64,000 bases of DNA from Dyadobacter pollutisoli (GTDB lineage: Bacteria; Bacteroidota; Bacteroidia; Cytophagales; Spirosomataceae). Under the pieces are notes generated by a model, which was given only the letters and a program-made list of their open reading frames with translations, ran no database searches and was not told the DNA's origin. The stretch spans positions 250,501 through 314,500 of the forward strand of contig NZ_CP112998.1 in NCBI RefSeq assembly GCF_026625565.1, written 5' to 3'. This document shows positions 8,387 to 16,742 of the stretch, piece after piece. A program made the position numbers and the translations under genes. How positions within the stretch are numbered: the first letter of the stretch is position 1; every line of letters starts with the position of its first letter.

Positions 8387-8695
8387 TTAATCGTGTGAGA
8401 ACTGCAGCACCCACATCCAGTTCATCGGCCAGTGTGCATGAATGCCATCGTGGCTCAGCAGAACATTATTGACGAGCTCATAACCGGTAACACTGCCTCC
8501 TTTTTTTGCTAGGTCCGCCTTTGCTTTATTAAAAAGCCTGATCCAGTTTTCGGGCGATACTATCACCTGAGAACCTTCCTGCCATTCCTTTCCCGCTGCT
8601 TCGTCCTGGGTGTCAGCGTAACGTTCAATGAGGTAGTGTTTGAAACTTTCATCACTTAACGAGATGACCGAATGTTTTTCATTTTCCATTTTCAT
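8387..8695 (-). CDS. Hypothetical protein
   Basis: About 102 residues from the internal start MKMENEKHSVISLSDESFKHY. The frame stays open 29 codons further upstream, but that part would run over the promoter box at 8756. It is soluble, with a C-terminal half rich in Trp and His (HAHWPMNWMWVLQF). No family recognised. It lies downstream of a LuxR-type regulator on the same strand. Confidence 0.55.
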   Translation of the reverse strand: MKMENEKHSVISLSDESFKHYLIERYADTQDEAAGKEWQEGSQVIVSPENWIRLFNKAKADLAKKGGSVTGYELVNNVLLSHDGIHAHWPMNWMWVLQFSHD

Positions 8696-8755
8696 AATCT
8701 CGAAGGTTAGAGTTATCGAAAAATATGTCACCAATGGATTATTAAAAAAATGTAC

Positions 8756-8763
8756 CAAAGGTA
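8756..8763 (-). promoter_or_regulatory. Candidate -7 box (TACCTTTG, minus strand)
   Basis: It matches the Bacteroidota TAnnTTTG consensus, 60 bp before the preferred start of the gene at 8387-8695. I saw no convincing -33 element. Confidence 0.35.
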
Positions 8764-8778
8764 AATCGGTCGTGCCCG

Positions 8779-9243
8779 TCATGCGATCAGTCCCAGGCGT
8801 TTGGCGCTGTACAGGGCCTCAATGGAGTTATTCACTTCCAGTTTTTCGAGAATGCGCTGCCGGTGGGTGTTCACGGTATGCACGCTTATTTCCAGTTGGG
8901 AAGAGATTTCCTTACTCAGTTTTCCGTCGCCGATCATTTCCAGTATTTCTTTTTCCTTGAATGTCAAGTGGATAAGTTCGGGTTCGTCGCTCTTCGGCAG
9001 CTGAATGAGCTCTCCGGTTTGAAAGTTAATGATCTGGAATTTCACCTTCATAAAATCTGTCTGGTTGGGCGACACATCGATAATCCCCAGCGAAAGCCAG
9101 ATGTTGCCCGAGGCATCCAGTTCCAGCACCTGGTGCGACTCAGTAACCTGAATGTACCAGTTCTGGCCACCCATGATCCTGTATTCCGTAACCATTTTGA
9201 ACTGCCGCCGCGATTGGGCCGGAAGCGTCATCATGAATTTCAC
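8779..9243 (-). CDS. LuxR-type transcriptional regulator with partial PAS-like N-terminus
   Basis: 154 residues. The C-terminal HTH (about 92-154) is clear: LTFKEKEILEMIGDG, KEISSQLEISVHTVNTHRQRI and a final AKRLGLI. The first 85 residues (FKMVTEYRIM, ELDASGNIWLSLGIIDVSP, INFQTGELI) look like the second half of a PAS-type sensing domain whose first half is missing compared with related regulators as I remember them. The start is GTG at 9243 or a nearby ATG, since a stop lies a few codons upstream. It may be N-terminally shortened. Confidence 0.75.
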   Translation of the reverse strand: MKFMMTLPAQSRRQFKMVTEYRIMGGQNWYIQVTESHQVLELDASGNIWLSLGIIDVSPNQTDFMKVKFQIINFQTGELIQLPKSDEPELIHLTFKEKEILEMIGDGKLSKEISSQLEISVHTVNTHRQRILEKLEVNNSIEALYSAKRLGLIA

Positions 9244-9365
9244 GGCTTTTACCCAAATGCCGGTCTTTTATTTGACCCAATGATAAATCAGTATTTCTTC
9301 TCACGATAATCGGACTTTTCTTTGCACTTCAATCACACGACAACTCAACACGGCTTTTACCTAAA
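9241..9365. repeat. 17-bp direct repeat pair, 108 bp apart
   Basis: CACGGCTTTTACCCAAA at 9241-9257 recurs with one mismatch at 9349-9365. One copy touches the start of the LuxR-type gene; the other lies between it and the divergent SDR-like gene. Confidence 0.5.
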
Positions 9366-9402
9366 CCAACCAGGGATTATTTCACTGAAATACCGAACAT
9401 TT

Positions 9403-10053
9403 ATGAATTTTTCCGTTATCAGAGGCGCAGACACGATCTGGGGCCACACATTCGCCATACAACTGGCAAAACAAAAAAGACATTTGATACTGCTCGGTAA
9501 ACAGATCTCAGTCCTCGAAGCGCGTAGAGATCAAATATTGGAGCACAGTGAAGTACAGGTACATTGTTTTGAAGCCGACGATACAGATACCCGCAGCATT
9601 ATGGCAGTAGCCGAGCATATTAATACCTACTTTGAGGTTGATATGCTGGTTAATTACACGGAAACAGGTTTTGACCAAAAACTGGTTGACTATGACATTT
9701 TCAATCTCGAAAAGAAGTTGAAAACCAATTACGCCACCGGTACATTATATACCCATCAGCTATTGCCCAATCTGACGCTGCACGGCCAGGCATATATACT
9801 GGATCTGTGGTGTTCCGAAACTCCCGCGACTGCCTGGGAGCAGGCCCTGGTTGTTTTCAATATGCGTTTTTCAGATTATCTCAATTCGGAATTGCAGGAT
9901 TCCGGCGTCGGGATCAGTAGCTGTACGTTGCAAAAAGCGGTTGACGATTACGGCATGACGCTTTCAGAAGCTCAACTTTCGGAAGAGGCAGCGGACATTG
10001 TGCAACGCCTGCTTTACAATGTTTCCCAGGCTTGTGTGGAAAATGAAAAGTAA
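9403..10053 (+). CDS. Degenerate short-chain dehydrogenase/reductase-like protein
   Basis: About 216 residues from MNFSVIRGADTIWGHTF. The frame is open from 9322, but those 27 codons have no family support. The fold order is that of an SDR: a first strand and turn, then LILLGKQISVLEARRDQI, FEADDTDTRSI, VDMLVNYTETGF and a helix near 150. The signatures are altered: the TGxxxGIG turn is RGADTIWG, the NNAG motif is NYTETG, and no YxxxK pair is seen where WCSETPATAWEQAL stands. It may bind a nucleotide without catalysis. Substrate unknown. Confidence 0.6.
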   Translation: MNFSVIRGADTIWGHTFAIQLAKQKRHLILLGKQISVLEARRDQILEHSEVQVHCFEADDTDTRSIMAVAEHINTYFEVDMLVNYTETGFDQKLVDYDIFNLEKKLKTNYATGTLYTHQLLPNLTLHGQAYILDLWCSETPATAWEQALVVFNMRFSDYLNSELQDSGVGISSCTLQKAVDDYGMTLSEAQLSEEAADIVQRLLYNVSQACVENEK

Positions 10054-10074
10054 CCTCAGCGCACGAGGTGGCTT

Positions 10075-10488
10075 TTAAAGCACCTTCTCAATTCTATAAT
10101 ACTCGATATCCTCTTTGAAAAACGCCTCAGAGAATTTGGAGAAGCCAAAGCGTTCGTAAAACCCAAATGCGTCGGTACGGGCGTCGCACCACATTCTCTG
10201 AAACTGTTTTTGTCGTGCAAATTCTATGGAATGTTCCAGCAACTGCGAACCCAGTCCTTTTCCCTGAAATTGGGGAAGCGTGGCAAATTTCCTGAACCGC
10301 ATACTGGCTCCGTCTGCAAACAGAGAAATGACTGAAACCAGCCGGGCATTTACATACAAACCAAAATGAAACCCCAACTCGTCTTCGGGCACTTTCACGA
10401 AGTCGGCGGATTTGCCGGGCCATAGTACCAAATGCCTGATAGATAATGTTTCACCAGCATTTACTTTTTGGATTTCAATGGAATTCAT
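10075..10488 (-). CDS. GNAT-family N-acetyltransferase
   Basis: 137 residues. The acetyl-CoA site is in FATLPQFQGKGLGSQLLEHSIEFA (motif A, Q/RxxGxG/A), followed by MWCDARTDAFGFYERFGFSKF, the usual motif B region. A short protein of this kind acetylates a small molecule or a peptide amine; the substrate is not readable. Confidence 0.85.
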   Translation of the reverse strand: MNSIEIQKVNAGETLSIRHLVLWPGKSADFVKVPEDELGFHFGLYVNARLVSVISLFADGASMRFRKFATLPQFQGKGLGSQLLEHSIEFARQKQFQRMWCDARTDAFGFYERFGFSKFSEAFFKEDIEYYRIEKVL

Positions 10489-10540
10489 TCTTTTATTTAT
10501 ATGAAAAAATGATTAACTACACCTTTATTTAACCTTTTTG

Positions 10541-10548
10541 CAAAGGTA
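10541..10548 (-). promoter_or_regulatory. Candidate -7 box for the GNAT gene
   Basis: TACCTTTG on the minus strand, followed by CA, 53 bp before the start at 10488. It fits TAnnTTTG. Confidence 0.4.
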
Positions 10549-10591
10549 ATTCCAACCGTTTTATTTTCTCATGATTTAAAACTTTACAGCA

Positions 10592-11773
10592 ATGTCAGGT
10601 ATTGGTTTCGCCGCAGGCCCGGATGGAAAGATATCCGGCCAGGCAAGGATACAATCCATTGATATTTTACGCGGGCTGATCATGGTTTTAATGGTGATCG
10701 ACCACGTTCGGGTGTATTCTGGACTTCCACCCGGAGGCCCATCGCCAGGCATATTTTTCACGCGCTGGATCACACACTACTGCGCACCCGGTTTCGCTTT
10801 TTTTGCGGGAACAAGCATTTTCCTCTACGGTATCAGGCTCGGAAACAAAGGAATGCTGGCTCGGTACCTCGTCACACGCGGACTTTTGCTGGTACTGCTG
10901 GAATTGACAGTGATCCGTATTTTCTGGACTTTCAGCGTGGACTATTCCGAGTTTGTGTTGCTTGGCGTGATATGGATGCTGGGCTGGTGCATGGTCCTGA
11001 TGGCTGCGTTTATATGGTTGCGTCCAATGACTACCGGCATCATTGGGCTGGCAATTATCGTTTTTCAGGATCTTTTTGCCAAAATACCTCATCTCGTTTC
11101 CGAGTCTTCGCAACAATCATTCGGCCGCTTTTGGGAGCTGATATATAAATCAGGGTTTGAAACCTGGCCGGGGATTTCAATACTGTATGTCATTGTTCCG
11201 TGGATAGGCGTAATGGCCGCGGGTTATGGTTTCGGGTCGATTCTGCTGCTGGGCCCCGCGCGCAGGCGTAAGATTTGTCTGGGTATCGGCCTGTCCGCGA
11301 TTGCGCTCTTTCTGGTGATAGCAAGCATATTTATTTCCCGGCAACCGGTTGATGCCGAAACACCGCCATTCATTTTTCAGCTTTTGAATCAAAGGAAATA
11401 TCCTGCTTCACAACTGTACCTGCTCATGACACTCGGTCCACTGATCGCGCTGATACCATGGGCCGAAAAAGCGGGTGGGAAGTTGTCGGGTTTGCTCAAA
11501 GTGATCGGGCAGGTACCAATGTTCTTTTATCTGCTGCATATCCTGCTCATTCATTTGACGGCTTTTGTGGTCAATGTGATCCTTTACGGGGCTGTTCACC
11601 AGGAATGGTACCAAAGCGCACCGTTTACTCAAATGCCCGAGGAGTACAGATGGAGCCTGCCGCTGCTGTATCTGGTGTTTGCTGTCGACGTAGTCTTGCT
11701 TTTTGCCGCCTGCCGGTGGTATGCCGGATATAAAAGAAGCCATCCTGAACAAAAGTGGTTGAAATACATTTGA
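10592..11773 (+). CDS. DUF1624-type multi-pass membrane protein (HGSNAT-like)
   Basis: 393 residues with about ten hydrophobic segments. The N-terminal motif RIQSIDILRGLIMVLMVIDHVR is the mark of the DUF1624/heparan-alpha-glucosaminide acetyltransferase-like group. It is followed by FFTRWITHYCAPGFAFFAGTSIFLYG and, near the end, FFYLLHILLIHL. Such proteins are thought to pass acyl groups across the inner membrane, but bacterial substrates are mostly unknown. The ankyrin gene starts 10 bp downstream, probably in the same transcript. Confidence 0.8.
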   Translation: MSGIGFAAGPDGKISGQARIQSIDILRGLIMVLMVIDHVRVYSGLPPGGPSPGIFFTRWITHYCAPGFAFFAGTSIFLYGIRLGNKGMLARYLVTRGLLLVLLELTVIRIFWTFSVDYSEFVLLGVIWMLGWCMVLMAAFIWLRPMTTGIIGLAIIVFQDLFAKIPHLVSESSQQSFGRFWELIYKSGFETWPGISILYVIVPWIGVMAAGYGFGSILLLGPARRRKICLGIGLSAIALFLVIASIFISRQPVDAETPPFIFQLLNQRKYPASQLYLLMTLGPLIALIPWAEKAGGKLSGLLKVIGQVPMFFYLLHILLIHLTAFVVNVILYGAVHQEWYQSAPFTQMPEEYRWSLPLLYLVFAVDVVLLFAACRWYAGYKRSHPEQKWLKYI

Positions 11774-11783
11774 CCCACAGAAA

Positions 11784-13412
11784 ATGAAGCAACCCGAAGG
11801 ACTTAGTAAAAACGAGCCACTGCTGTGGTCGCCAGGGACAGGTACAGAGGTGTGGGAAATGTTCATAGCCGCCCAAAATGGTGATATTGACACCATTAAA
11901 AAGCTTCTTGAAAAGGATTCAGGTCTGATCCGCGGTGCTTTTGACTACCGGACCCCTATTTCATTTGCTGTCCAGGAAAATCAGCTGGAAACCGTTGCGT
12001 ATTTGCTGCAAAAAGGTGCCAATCCAATCGAATCGGGGACCAATGACACATTGCTGCAGATCGCAAAAGATAGGGGATACCCGGAAATGCAGGCGCTTTT
12101 GGAAAAGGTGCTGAACAAGCCGCATGATTCTGCCGCGGGTGAGGAAATGGGCAAAGCGATCAGGAGCCGTGATGTGAACGCGGTCCGGAAGTTGCTGGAA
12201 TCCAATGTGGAGAATTTAAATGCGGTGGATGACCGGGGAAACCAGCCAATCCATTGGGCGGTGATGACCCGGAATCCCGAAATGATCGATCTGGTACTTT
12301 CCTTCGGCGCTGATATCGACAAAAAACGTCCCGACGGTGCCCGGCCCATCCAGCTGACGAATGGCGACTATCATTACCGGGGATGGCGGGATGTGCCCGA
12401 CGATGTCACGCTCAAACCTAACGATATTTACCTGCACCTGAAATCAAGAGGGGCCTATGTGAATATGTGTGTCGCTTGTTTGCGGGGTGAGGAGGCAAGG
12501 GTCAGAGAATTGTTAAATGAAGATCCAGCCAGCGCAAACCGCCTTTCTGAATACGGTGGCTACTATCCGGGTGCGGGTGCGCCTTTAAAAAATGCGGCGA
12601 TGGCTGGGCATATCCACATCGTTAAATTGCTGCTCGAAAATGGCGCCGACCCGAATTTGCCTGAGGAAGGTATTGCTCCTCTGGGCCATGCCTTGCATTC
12701 GGCGGTAGTTTACGGGCAAAATGAGATTGTGAAATTGCTTCTGGCGCACGGCGCCCATCCCAATGTCCCAGTGGAAAGTTCGGCCGATACATTGACTGCC
12801 GCGATGAGTAGAAATGATCAGGAGCTGGTGGATTTGCTTTGTTCTCACGGAGCAGCGAGATCCGTCGAAATATTGGCGTACTATGGTGATTTACGGACTG
12901 CTGCGGCTGTATTCAATGCTAATCCTGATCTGGCCAATGATGTGGTTGCATTGGAAAATGCTGCCGGAGAAGGACAGGATAATTTTGTTCGCCTCATGCT
13001 GCGCTATTATCCTGATCTGCCCAAAAGAGCAGCGGTAGGCGTCGCCAGCCAGGGTAATGCGGACCCTATCAAAAGTATGGAAACAGCCGAACTGCTTTTT
13101 GAGCATGGTATGGATCCCAATTTTTCAAATTGGCTGGGTATAAGGCCATTGCATCGTTTTGCAGAACGGGATGATTTGATCAGCGCCAAACTTTTTGTCG
13201 AAAAAGGCGCTGAACTGGATGTTGTTGACGATCAAATTTGCGCAACACCATTGGGCTGGGCAGCGAAATCGGGGCGGATTGAACTTGTCCGGTTTCTGTT
13301 AGAAAAAGGGGCCGATCCGACGATCCCAGCCGACAAACCATGGGCATTGCCCATTGAGTGGGCAAGAAGACGTGGTCATTCGGAGATTGTTACGGTATTG
13401 GGCAGTCAGTAA
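11784..13412 (+). CDS. Ankyrin-repeat protein
   Basis: 542 residues, no signal peptide. Ankyrin units recur through the length, with typical pieces such as IHWAVMTRNPEMIDLVLSFGADI, AAMAGHIHIVKLLLENGADPN, ALHSAVVYGQNEIVKLLLAHG and PLGWAAKSGRIELVRFL. The first 40 residues and a stretch around 205-225 (DYHYRGWRDVPDDVTL) do not fit the repeat and may be linkers. It is a protein-binding scaffold of unknown partner, probably cytoplasmic and co-transcribed with the DUF1624 gene. Confidence 0.85.
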   Translation: MKQPEGLSKNEPLLWSPGTGTEVWEMFIAAQNGDIDTIKKLLEKDSGLIRGAFDYRTPISFAVQENQLETVAYLLQKGANPIESGTNDTLLQIAKDRGYPEMQALLEKVLNKPHDSAAGEEMGKAIRSRDVNAVRKLLESNVENLNAVDDRGNQPIHWAVMTRNPEMIDLVLSFGADIDKKRPDGARPIQLTNGDYHYRGWRDVPDDVTLKPNDIYLHLKSRGAYVNMCVACLRGEEARVRELLNEDPASANRLSEYGGYYPGAGAPLKNAAMAGHIHIVKLLLENGADPNLPEEGIAPLGHALHSAVVYGQNEIVKLLLAHGAHPNVPVESSADTLTAAMSRNDQELVDLLCSHGAARSVEILAYYGDLRTAAAVFNANPDLANDVVALENAAGEGQDNFVRLMLRYYPDLPKRAAVGVASQGNADPIKSMETAELLFEHGMDPNFSNWLGIRPLHRFAERDDLISAKLFVEKGAELDVVDDQICATPLGWAAKSGRIELVRFLLEKGADPTIPADKPWALPIEWARRRGHSEIVTVLGSQ

Positions 13413-13415
13413 CAA

Positions 13416-13464
13416 GACTTGGCAAGTTTTTAAAACTTACCAAGTCTTTAAAACTTGCCAAGTC
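13416..13464. repeat. Triple inverted/direct 15-bp repeat, probable terminator
   Basis: GACTTGGCAAGTTTT (13416-13430) is followed by its near-complement AAAACTTACCAAGTC (13432-13446) and its exact complement AAAACTTGCCAAGTC (13450-13464). Two alternative hairpins can form. It lies in the 71 bp between the ankyrin and VOC-GNAT genes. Confidence 0.65.
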
Positions 13465-13483
13465 TCTTTAACATAATCAACAA

Positions 13484-14296
13484 ATGATAGAACCCGTTTT
13501 CTCGCACGCGGAGCCCATGTTGCAGGTAAGCGATGTGACAGAAACCGTTAAGTATTGGCAGGAAGTATTAGGTTTTCCAAATCAATGGACCTGGGGCGAT
13601 CCGCCGAGCCATGGCGGAGTATCGTGGCACGGTGCTTTCATACAGTTTTCCCACAATTCTGAATTCGCCGAAAAGGCACGGGGCCAGTCAATCTGGATCA
13701 GGGTCACGCACATTGAAATCCTTTACGGCATGCACCAGAAGAATGGTGCAGACATTGTGATGCCACTTTCCAGACAACCATATGGTTTCGACGAATACGT
13801 GATCCGTGACCTCAATGGCAATTATATCGCTTTCGCTTCACCAGCTTCCGGCAAAACGAAGAGCTCCGAAAATCTGCCCGGCCCGGTGAAAATAACGGGC
13901 CGTCCTCCGACAATCATCGAGTACCGCAATCTGATCCAGGCGGTAGGCTGGTCGACTTCCGTGCCGGACAAAATGCTTCAAAGCCAGCTTGATCAGTTGC
14001 AGTATGCCGCGGTTGCTGAAAATGTGGAGAATGGGGAAGTAATTGGTTGTGCGCTGTTAATGGGTGACGGTTTTAGTTTTTATTATGTCAAAGATGTGAT
14101 GGTACAACCCGCCTGGCAGGGCAAGCGGGTTGGTACGGCTATCATGCAGGAAATTTCGCGCTGGCTAGGTGAAAATGCACCCGACAAAGCGATGGTCGGT
14201 CTCTTTACCGGCGAAACATTGAAACCGTTTTATCAGCAATTCCATTTCGGCCCGACGTTCGGAATGATCCGGATTATTGATAAAAATGCAAAGTGA
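13484..14296 (+). CDS. VOC (glyoxalase-like)-GNAT fusion protein
   Basis: 270 residues with two enzyme-type domains. Residues 5-120 are a vicinal-oxygen-chelate fold of the bleomycin-resistance/glyoxalase kind: PMLQVSDVTETVKYWQEVLGF, then GADIVMPLSRQPYGFDEYVIRDLNGN. Residues about 143-270 are a GNAT acetyltransferase, with the acetyl-CoA loop in VQPAWQGKRVGTAIMQEI. A linker (GKTKSSENLPGP) joins them. The fusion suggests self-protection against, or detoxification of, a small molecule. It stands alone and faces the gamma-glutamyltransferase. Confidence 0.82.
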   Translation: MIEPVFSHAEPMLQVSDVTETVKYWQEVLGFPNQWTWGDPPSHGGVSWHGAFIQFSHNSEFAEKARGQSIWIRVTHIEILYGMHQKNGADIVMPLSRQPYGFDEYVIRDLNGNYIAFASPASGKTKSSENLPGPVKITGRPPTIIEYRNLIQAVGWSTSVPDKMLQSQLDQLQYAAVAENVENGEVIGCALLMGDGFSFYYVKDVMVQPAWQGKRVGTAIMQEISRWLGENAPDKAMVGLFTGETLKPFYQQFHFGPTFGMIRIIDKNAK

Positions 14297-14300
14297 TGGT

Positions 14301-16169
14301 TTACCAGCCGAATCCATAGTCTTCCCCATGGTTACTCGACCCGCCCCAGAAGCTTCCGTGTTGCCAGTCGAAGTAAATGGCGTTGATCGGCCCGCTCGTT
14401 CTGGGTTGGTAACTTAGCTTGTAACCCATTTGTGCAAGTTCTTTTCTGGACCAGTCGGGCATAGCCTGATTTAAGATCAATCCGCCAGGCATTTTTTCAT
14501 GAATTCCAAAGCTCCCGTACATCTGCAATGTCTTGAAACTAGGCGCTTCGGTTGATTCCTGAACGGTCATTCCAAATTCCACAATATTCAAGAAGAATTG
14601 GAGCAGTAACTGATCCTGTTCGTCCCCAGCTTGTTTGGCAAATGAAAGAAAGGGCTTTCCATCTTTCATAGCGAGGCTAGGCGTAAGCGTTACTCGTGGA
14701 CGCTTACCGGGCTCGACCACATTAAAAGGATTTTCCTTTGCATCCAGCACAAACGACTGCATACGCTGGCTCAAACCAACGCCTGTGTTACCGGCAATGC
14801 AGGCAGGCACCCAGCCACCACTCGGCGTGATACTCACGACCCAGCCTTCCTCATCCGCTGCTTCAACGGAGGTGGTACCGGCAGTAAATTCCTTCATAAA
14901 TTCATCGCTCGGGCCATTGTCATTCCTGTTAGTGGATGCGTGGAAGTTTCCCCAGGTTTTGATCTGATCGGTATATGGATTCTTTTTGCCTTCAAAAGGG
15001 TAGGGGTCGCCAGGCATGATCTTGGCGTCATTCTTTTCCCAGTTGATCTGCTTGATCCTTTCTTTTGCATATTCCTTGGAAAGCAGGCCTTTCATTGGTT
15101 CTTCGGGTGCAAAGGCCGGGTCGCCATAGTAAAAATCACGGTCAGCGAATGCCAGGTTCATAATCTGGTACAATGTATGCACGTAGCGGGATGAATTGTA
15201 CCCCATACTTTTCAGGTCAAAATTTTCCAGCATGTTCAATGCCTGCAGCATGACCGGGCCCTGTGTCCATTGCTGCATTTTATATACTTCAATGCCTTTG
15301 TAAGTAGTCATCAGCGGCTCCTCGATTTTGACCTTCCAGTTTGCCATGTCCTGCTCGGTGATCAGCCCGCCTTGTTCCTGTGTGCCTCTTGCAATTTCTT
15401 TGGCGATATCTCCTTTGTAGAACCGGTCATAGGCAGCATAAATGGCTTCTTTGCGGGTCTTCCCTTTTTTTAATGTCTGTTGCTCCGTGTCAACGAGTTT
15501 TTGTAAAGTAGCCAACAGGTCCTTTTGTACGAATATTTCGCCGGCATCAGGTGCCTCTCTAGGTTTGCCCAAATGGGGTAGGAATACCTTTGTAGAGTAA
15601 GGCCACTTTTTGATTTCAGCCTTTTCGCGTTCGATCATATTCGCGGTTTGTCCTTCAATGGGGTAGCCTTCGGCCATTTGCATGGCAGGAGCAAGTACCT
15701 CTTTCAGGCTCATGGTACCGTACTCAGCGAGCATGGTCATCAGGCCGCCCGGAGTTCCCGGAGTCGTAGCCGCCAGTGGACCATATTCCGGTGGGTATTT
15801 CATCCCTTTGTTTTTATAAAACTCGGCGGTAGCGCCAGTTGGGGCAACACCCATCGCATTGATAGCGATCACCTTTTTTGTTTTGGGATTATAGATCAAA
15901 GCCTGTGTTTCGCCGCCCCAGCTCAGTACGTCCCACATGGTGCAGGTAGCGGCCAGCATCGCACAAGAGGCGTCTATGGCGTTGCCACCTTTGCTGAAAA
16001 TCATCGCCCCTGCCGTGGCGGCCAAAGGTTTGCCGGTAATTCCCATCCAATGCTTGCCGTGAAGCGGTGGTTTTTGGGTTGTCACCGGGAAATTGTTGAA
16101 TGACTGGCTTTTTGCCGCAAATTGCGCCGCGACGAGCAATAAAGAAGTGAATAGGAGCTTTATTTTCAT
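14301..16169 (-). CDS. Gamma-glutamyltransferase, exported
   Basis: 622 residues, N-terminal nucleophile family. Signal peptide 1-22 (ends AAKSQ). The large-subunit start shows GMIFSKGGNAIDASCAM-like sequence (54-72). The cleavage and nucleophile site is the Thr432-Thr433 pair in FTAGTTSVEAADEEGWVVSITPS, followed by the small subunit with GNTGVGLSQRM and GKRPRVTLTPSLAM. It would cleave gamma-glutamyl bonds of glutathione or related peptides in the periplasm. The His of the usual TTHxS is not obvious, so the specificity may differ. Confidence 0.85.
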   Translation of the reverse strand: MKIKLLFTSLLLVAAQFAAKSQSFNNFPVTTQKPPLHGKHWMGITGKPLAATAGAMIFSKGGNAIDASCAMLAATCTMWDVLSWGGETQALIYNPKTKKVIAINAMGVAPTGATAEFYKNKGMKYPPEYGPLAATTPGTPGGLMTMLAEYGTMSLKEVLAPAMQMAEGYPIEGQTANMIEREKAEIKKWPYSTKVFLPHLGKPREAPDAGEIFVQKDLLATLQKLVDTEQQTLKKGKTRKEAIYAAYDRFYKGDIAKEIARGTQEQGGLITEQDMANWKVKIEEPLMTTYKGIEVYKMQQWTQGPVMLQALNMLENFDLKSMGYNSSRYVHTLYQIMNLAFADRDFYYGDPAFAPEEPMKGLLSKEYAKERIKQINWEKNDAKIMPGDPYPFEGKKNPYTDQIKTWGNFHASTNRNDNGPSDEFMKEFTAGTTSVEAADEEGWVVSITPSGGWVPACIAGNTGVGLSQRMQSFVLDAKENPFNVVEPGKRPRVTLTPSLAMKDGKPFLSFAKQAGDEQDQLLLQFFLNIVEFGMTVQESTEAPSFKTLQMYGSFGIHEKMPGGLILNQAMPDWSRKELAQMGYKLSYQPRTSGPINAIYFDWQHGSFWGGSSNHGEDYGFGW

Positions 16170-16253
16170 AAATGTTTTGGTTGAGCGGCTTAGGATTTTT
16201 TATAAGCTAAATCTACAAAAGAAATGGCTTTTTTGTCCATTCGCTGCCCAAAT

Positions 16254-16667
16254 TCACTTCGCAATTTCCTGCAAGACCTCGGCCAGATTGCTTATTCCCC
16301 AATGTTCCGCGTATTTTCCATCGCGCAGACGGATGATGTCGATTACTTTGATGACTACCTTTTTGTTGGATGCCGGGATACCCATAAACGTACCGGTATG
16401 GGTGCCATGAAATTCCTTTCGTGTAGTGACCTTATCATTTTCAGCAACCTGGTCAAGGATATTGACTGTGATATCGGGAAAACCCACACGTAACACATGA
16501 TGTAAAAAATGAACCATACTTTCGGGGCCCGCTGCTCCCGGAGGTGCTGCGTGATTCACCAGATCGTCGGATACCAGGTCCGTAAAACATGCGGCATTAC
16601 CTTGCTCAATGAACTCTTTGTTGAAACGTACGACTACTGCCTTGTTCTTTTCTAATGTATTTTCCAT
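16254..16667 (-). CDS. SnoaL-like ester cyclase family protein
   Basis: 137 residues: FNKEFIEQGNAACFTDLVSDDLVNHAAPPG, FLHHVLRVGFPDITVNILDQVAENDKV, and RLRDGKYAEHWGISNL. This is the cone-shaped alpha+beta barrel of SnoaL/NTF2-like proteins. Bacterial members are mostly of unknown substrate. An AraC regulator lies upstream on the same strand, 75 bp away. Confidence 0.82.
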   Translation of the reverse strand: MENTLEKNKAVVVRFNKEFIEQGNAACFTDLVSDDLVNHAAPPGAAGPESMVHFLHHVLRVGFPDITVNILDQVAENDKVTTRKEFHGTHTGTFMGIPASNKKVVIKVIDIIRLRDGKYAEHWGISNLAEVLQEIAK

Positions 16668-16692
16668 GAATCCTTTTGTTAAAAATGCAATG

Positions 16693-16700
16693 CAAAATTA
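16693..16700 (-). promoter_or_regulatory. Candidate -7 box for the SnoaL-like gene
   Basis: TAATTTTG on the minus strand, followed by CA, 26 bp before the ATG at 16667. It fits TAnnTTTG. Confidence 0.35.
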
Positions 16701-16742
16701 ACCGGGAGCCTCATGGTGGTGTTAAGGCTGATTGTTCAAAAA

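Noticed and set aside
11408..11896. Long antisense frame opposite DUF1624/ankyrin genes
   Set aside because: The opposite strand encodes clear family proteins; the antisense translation has no domain.
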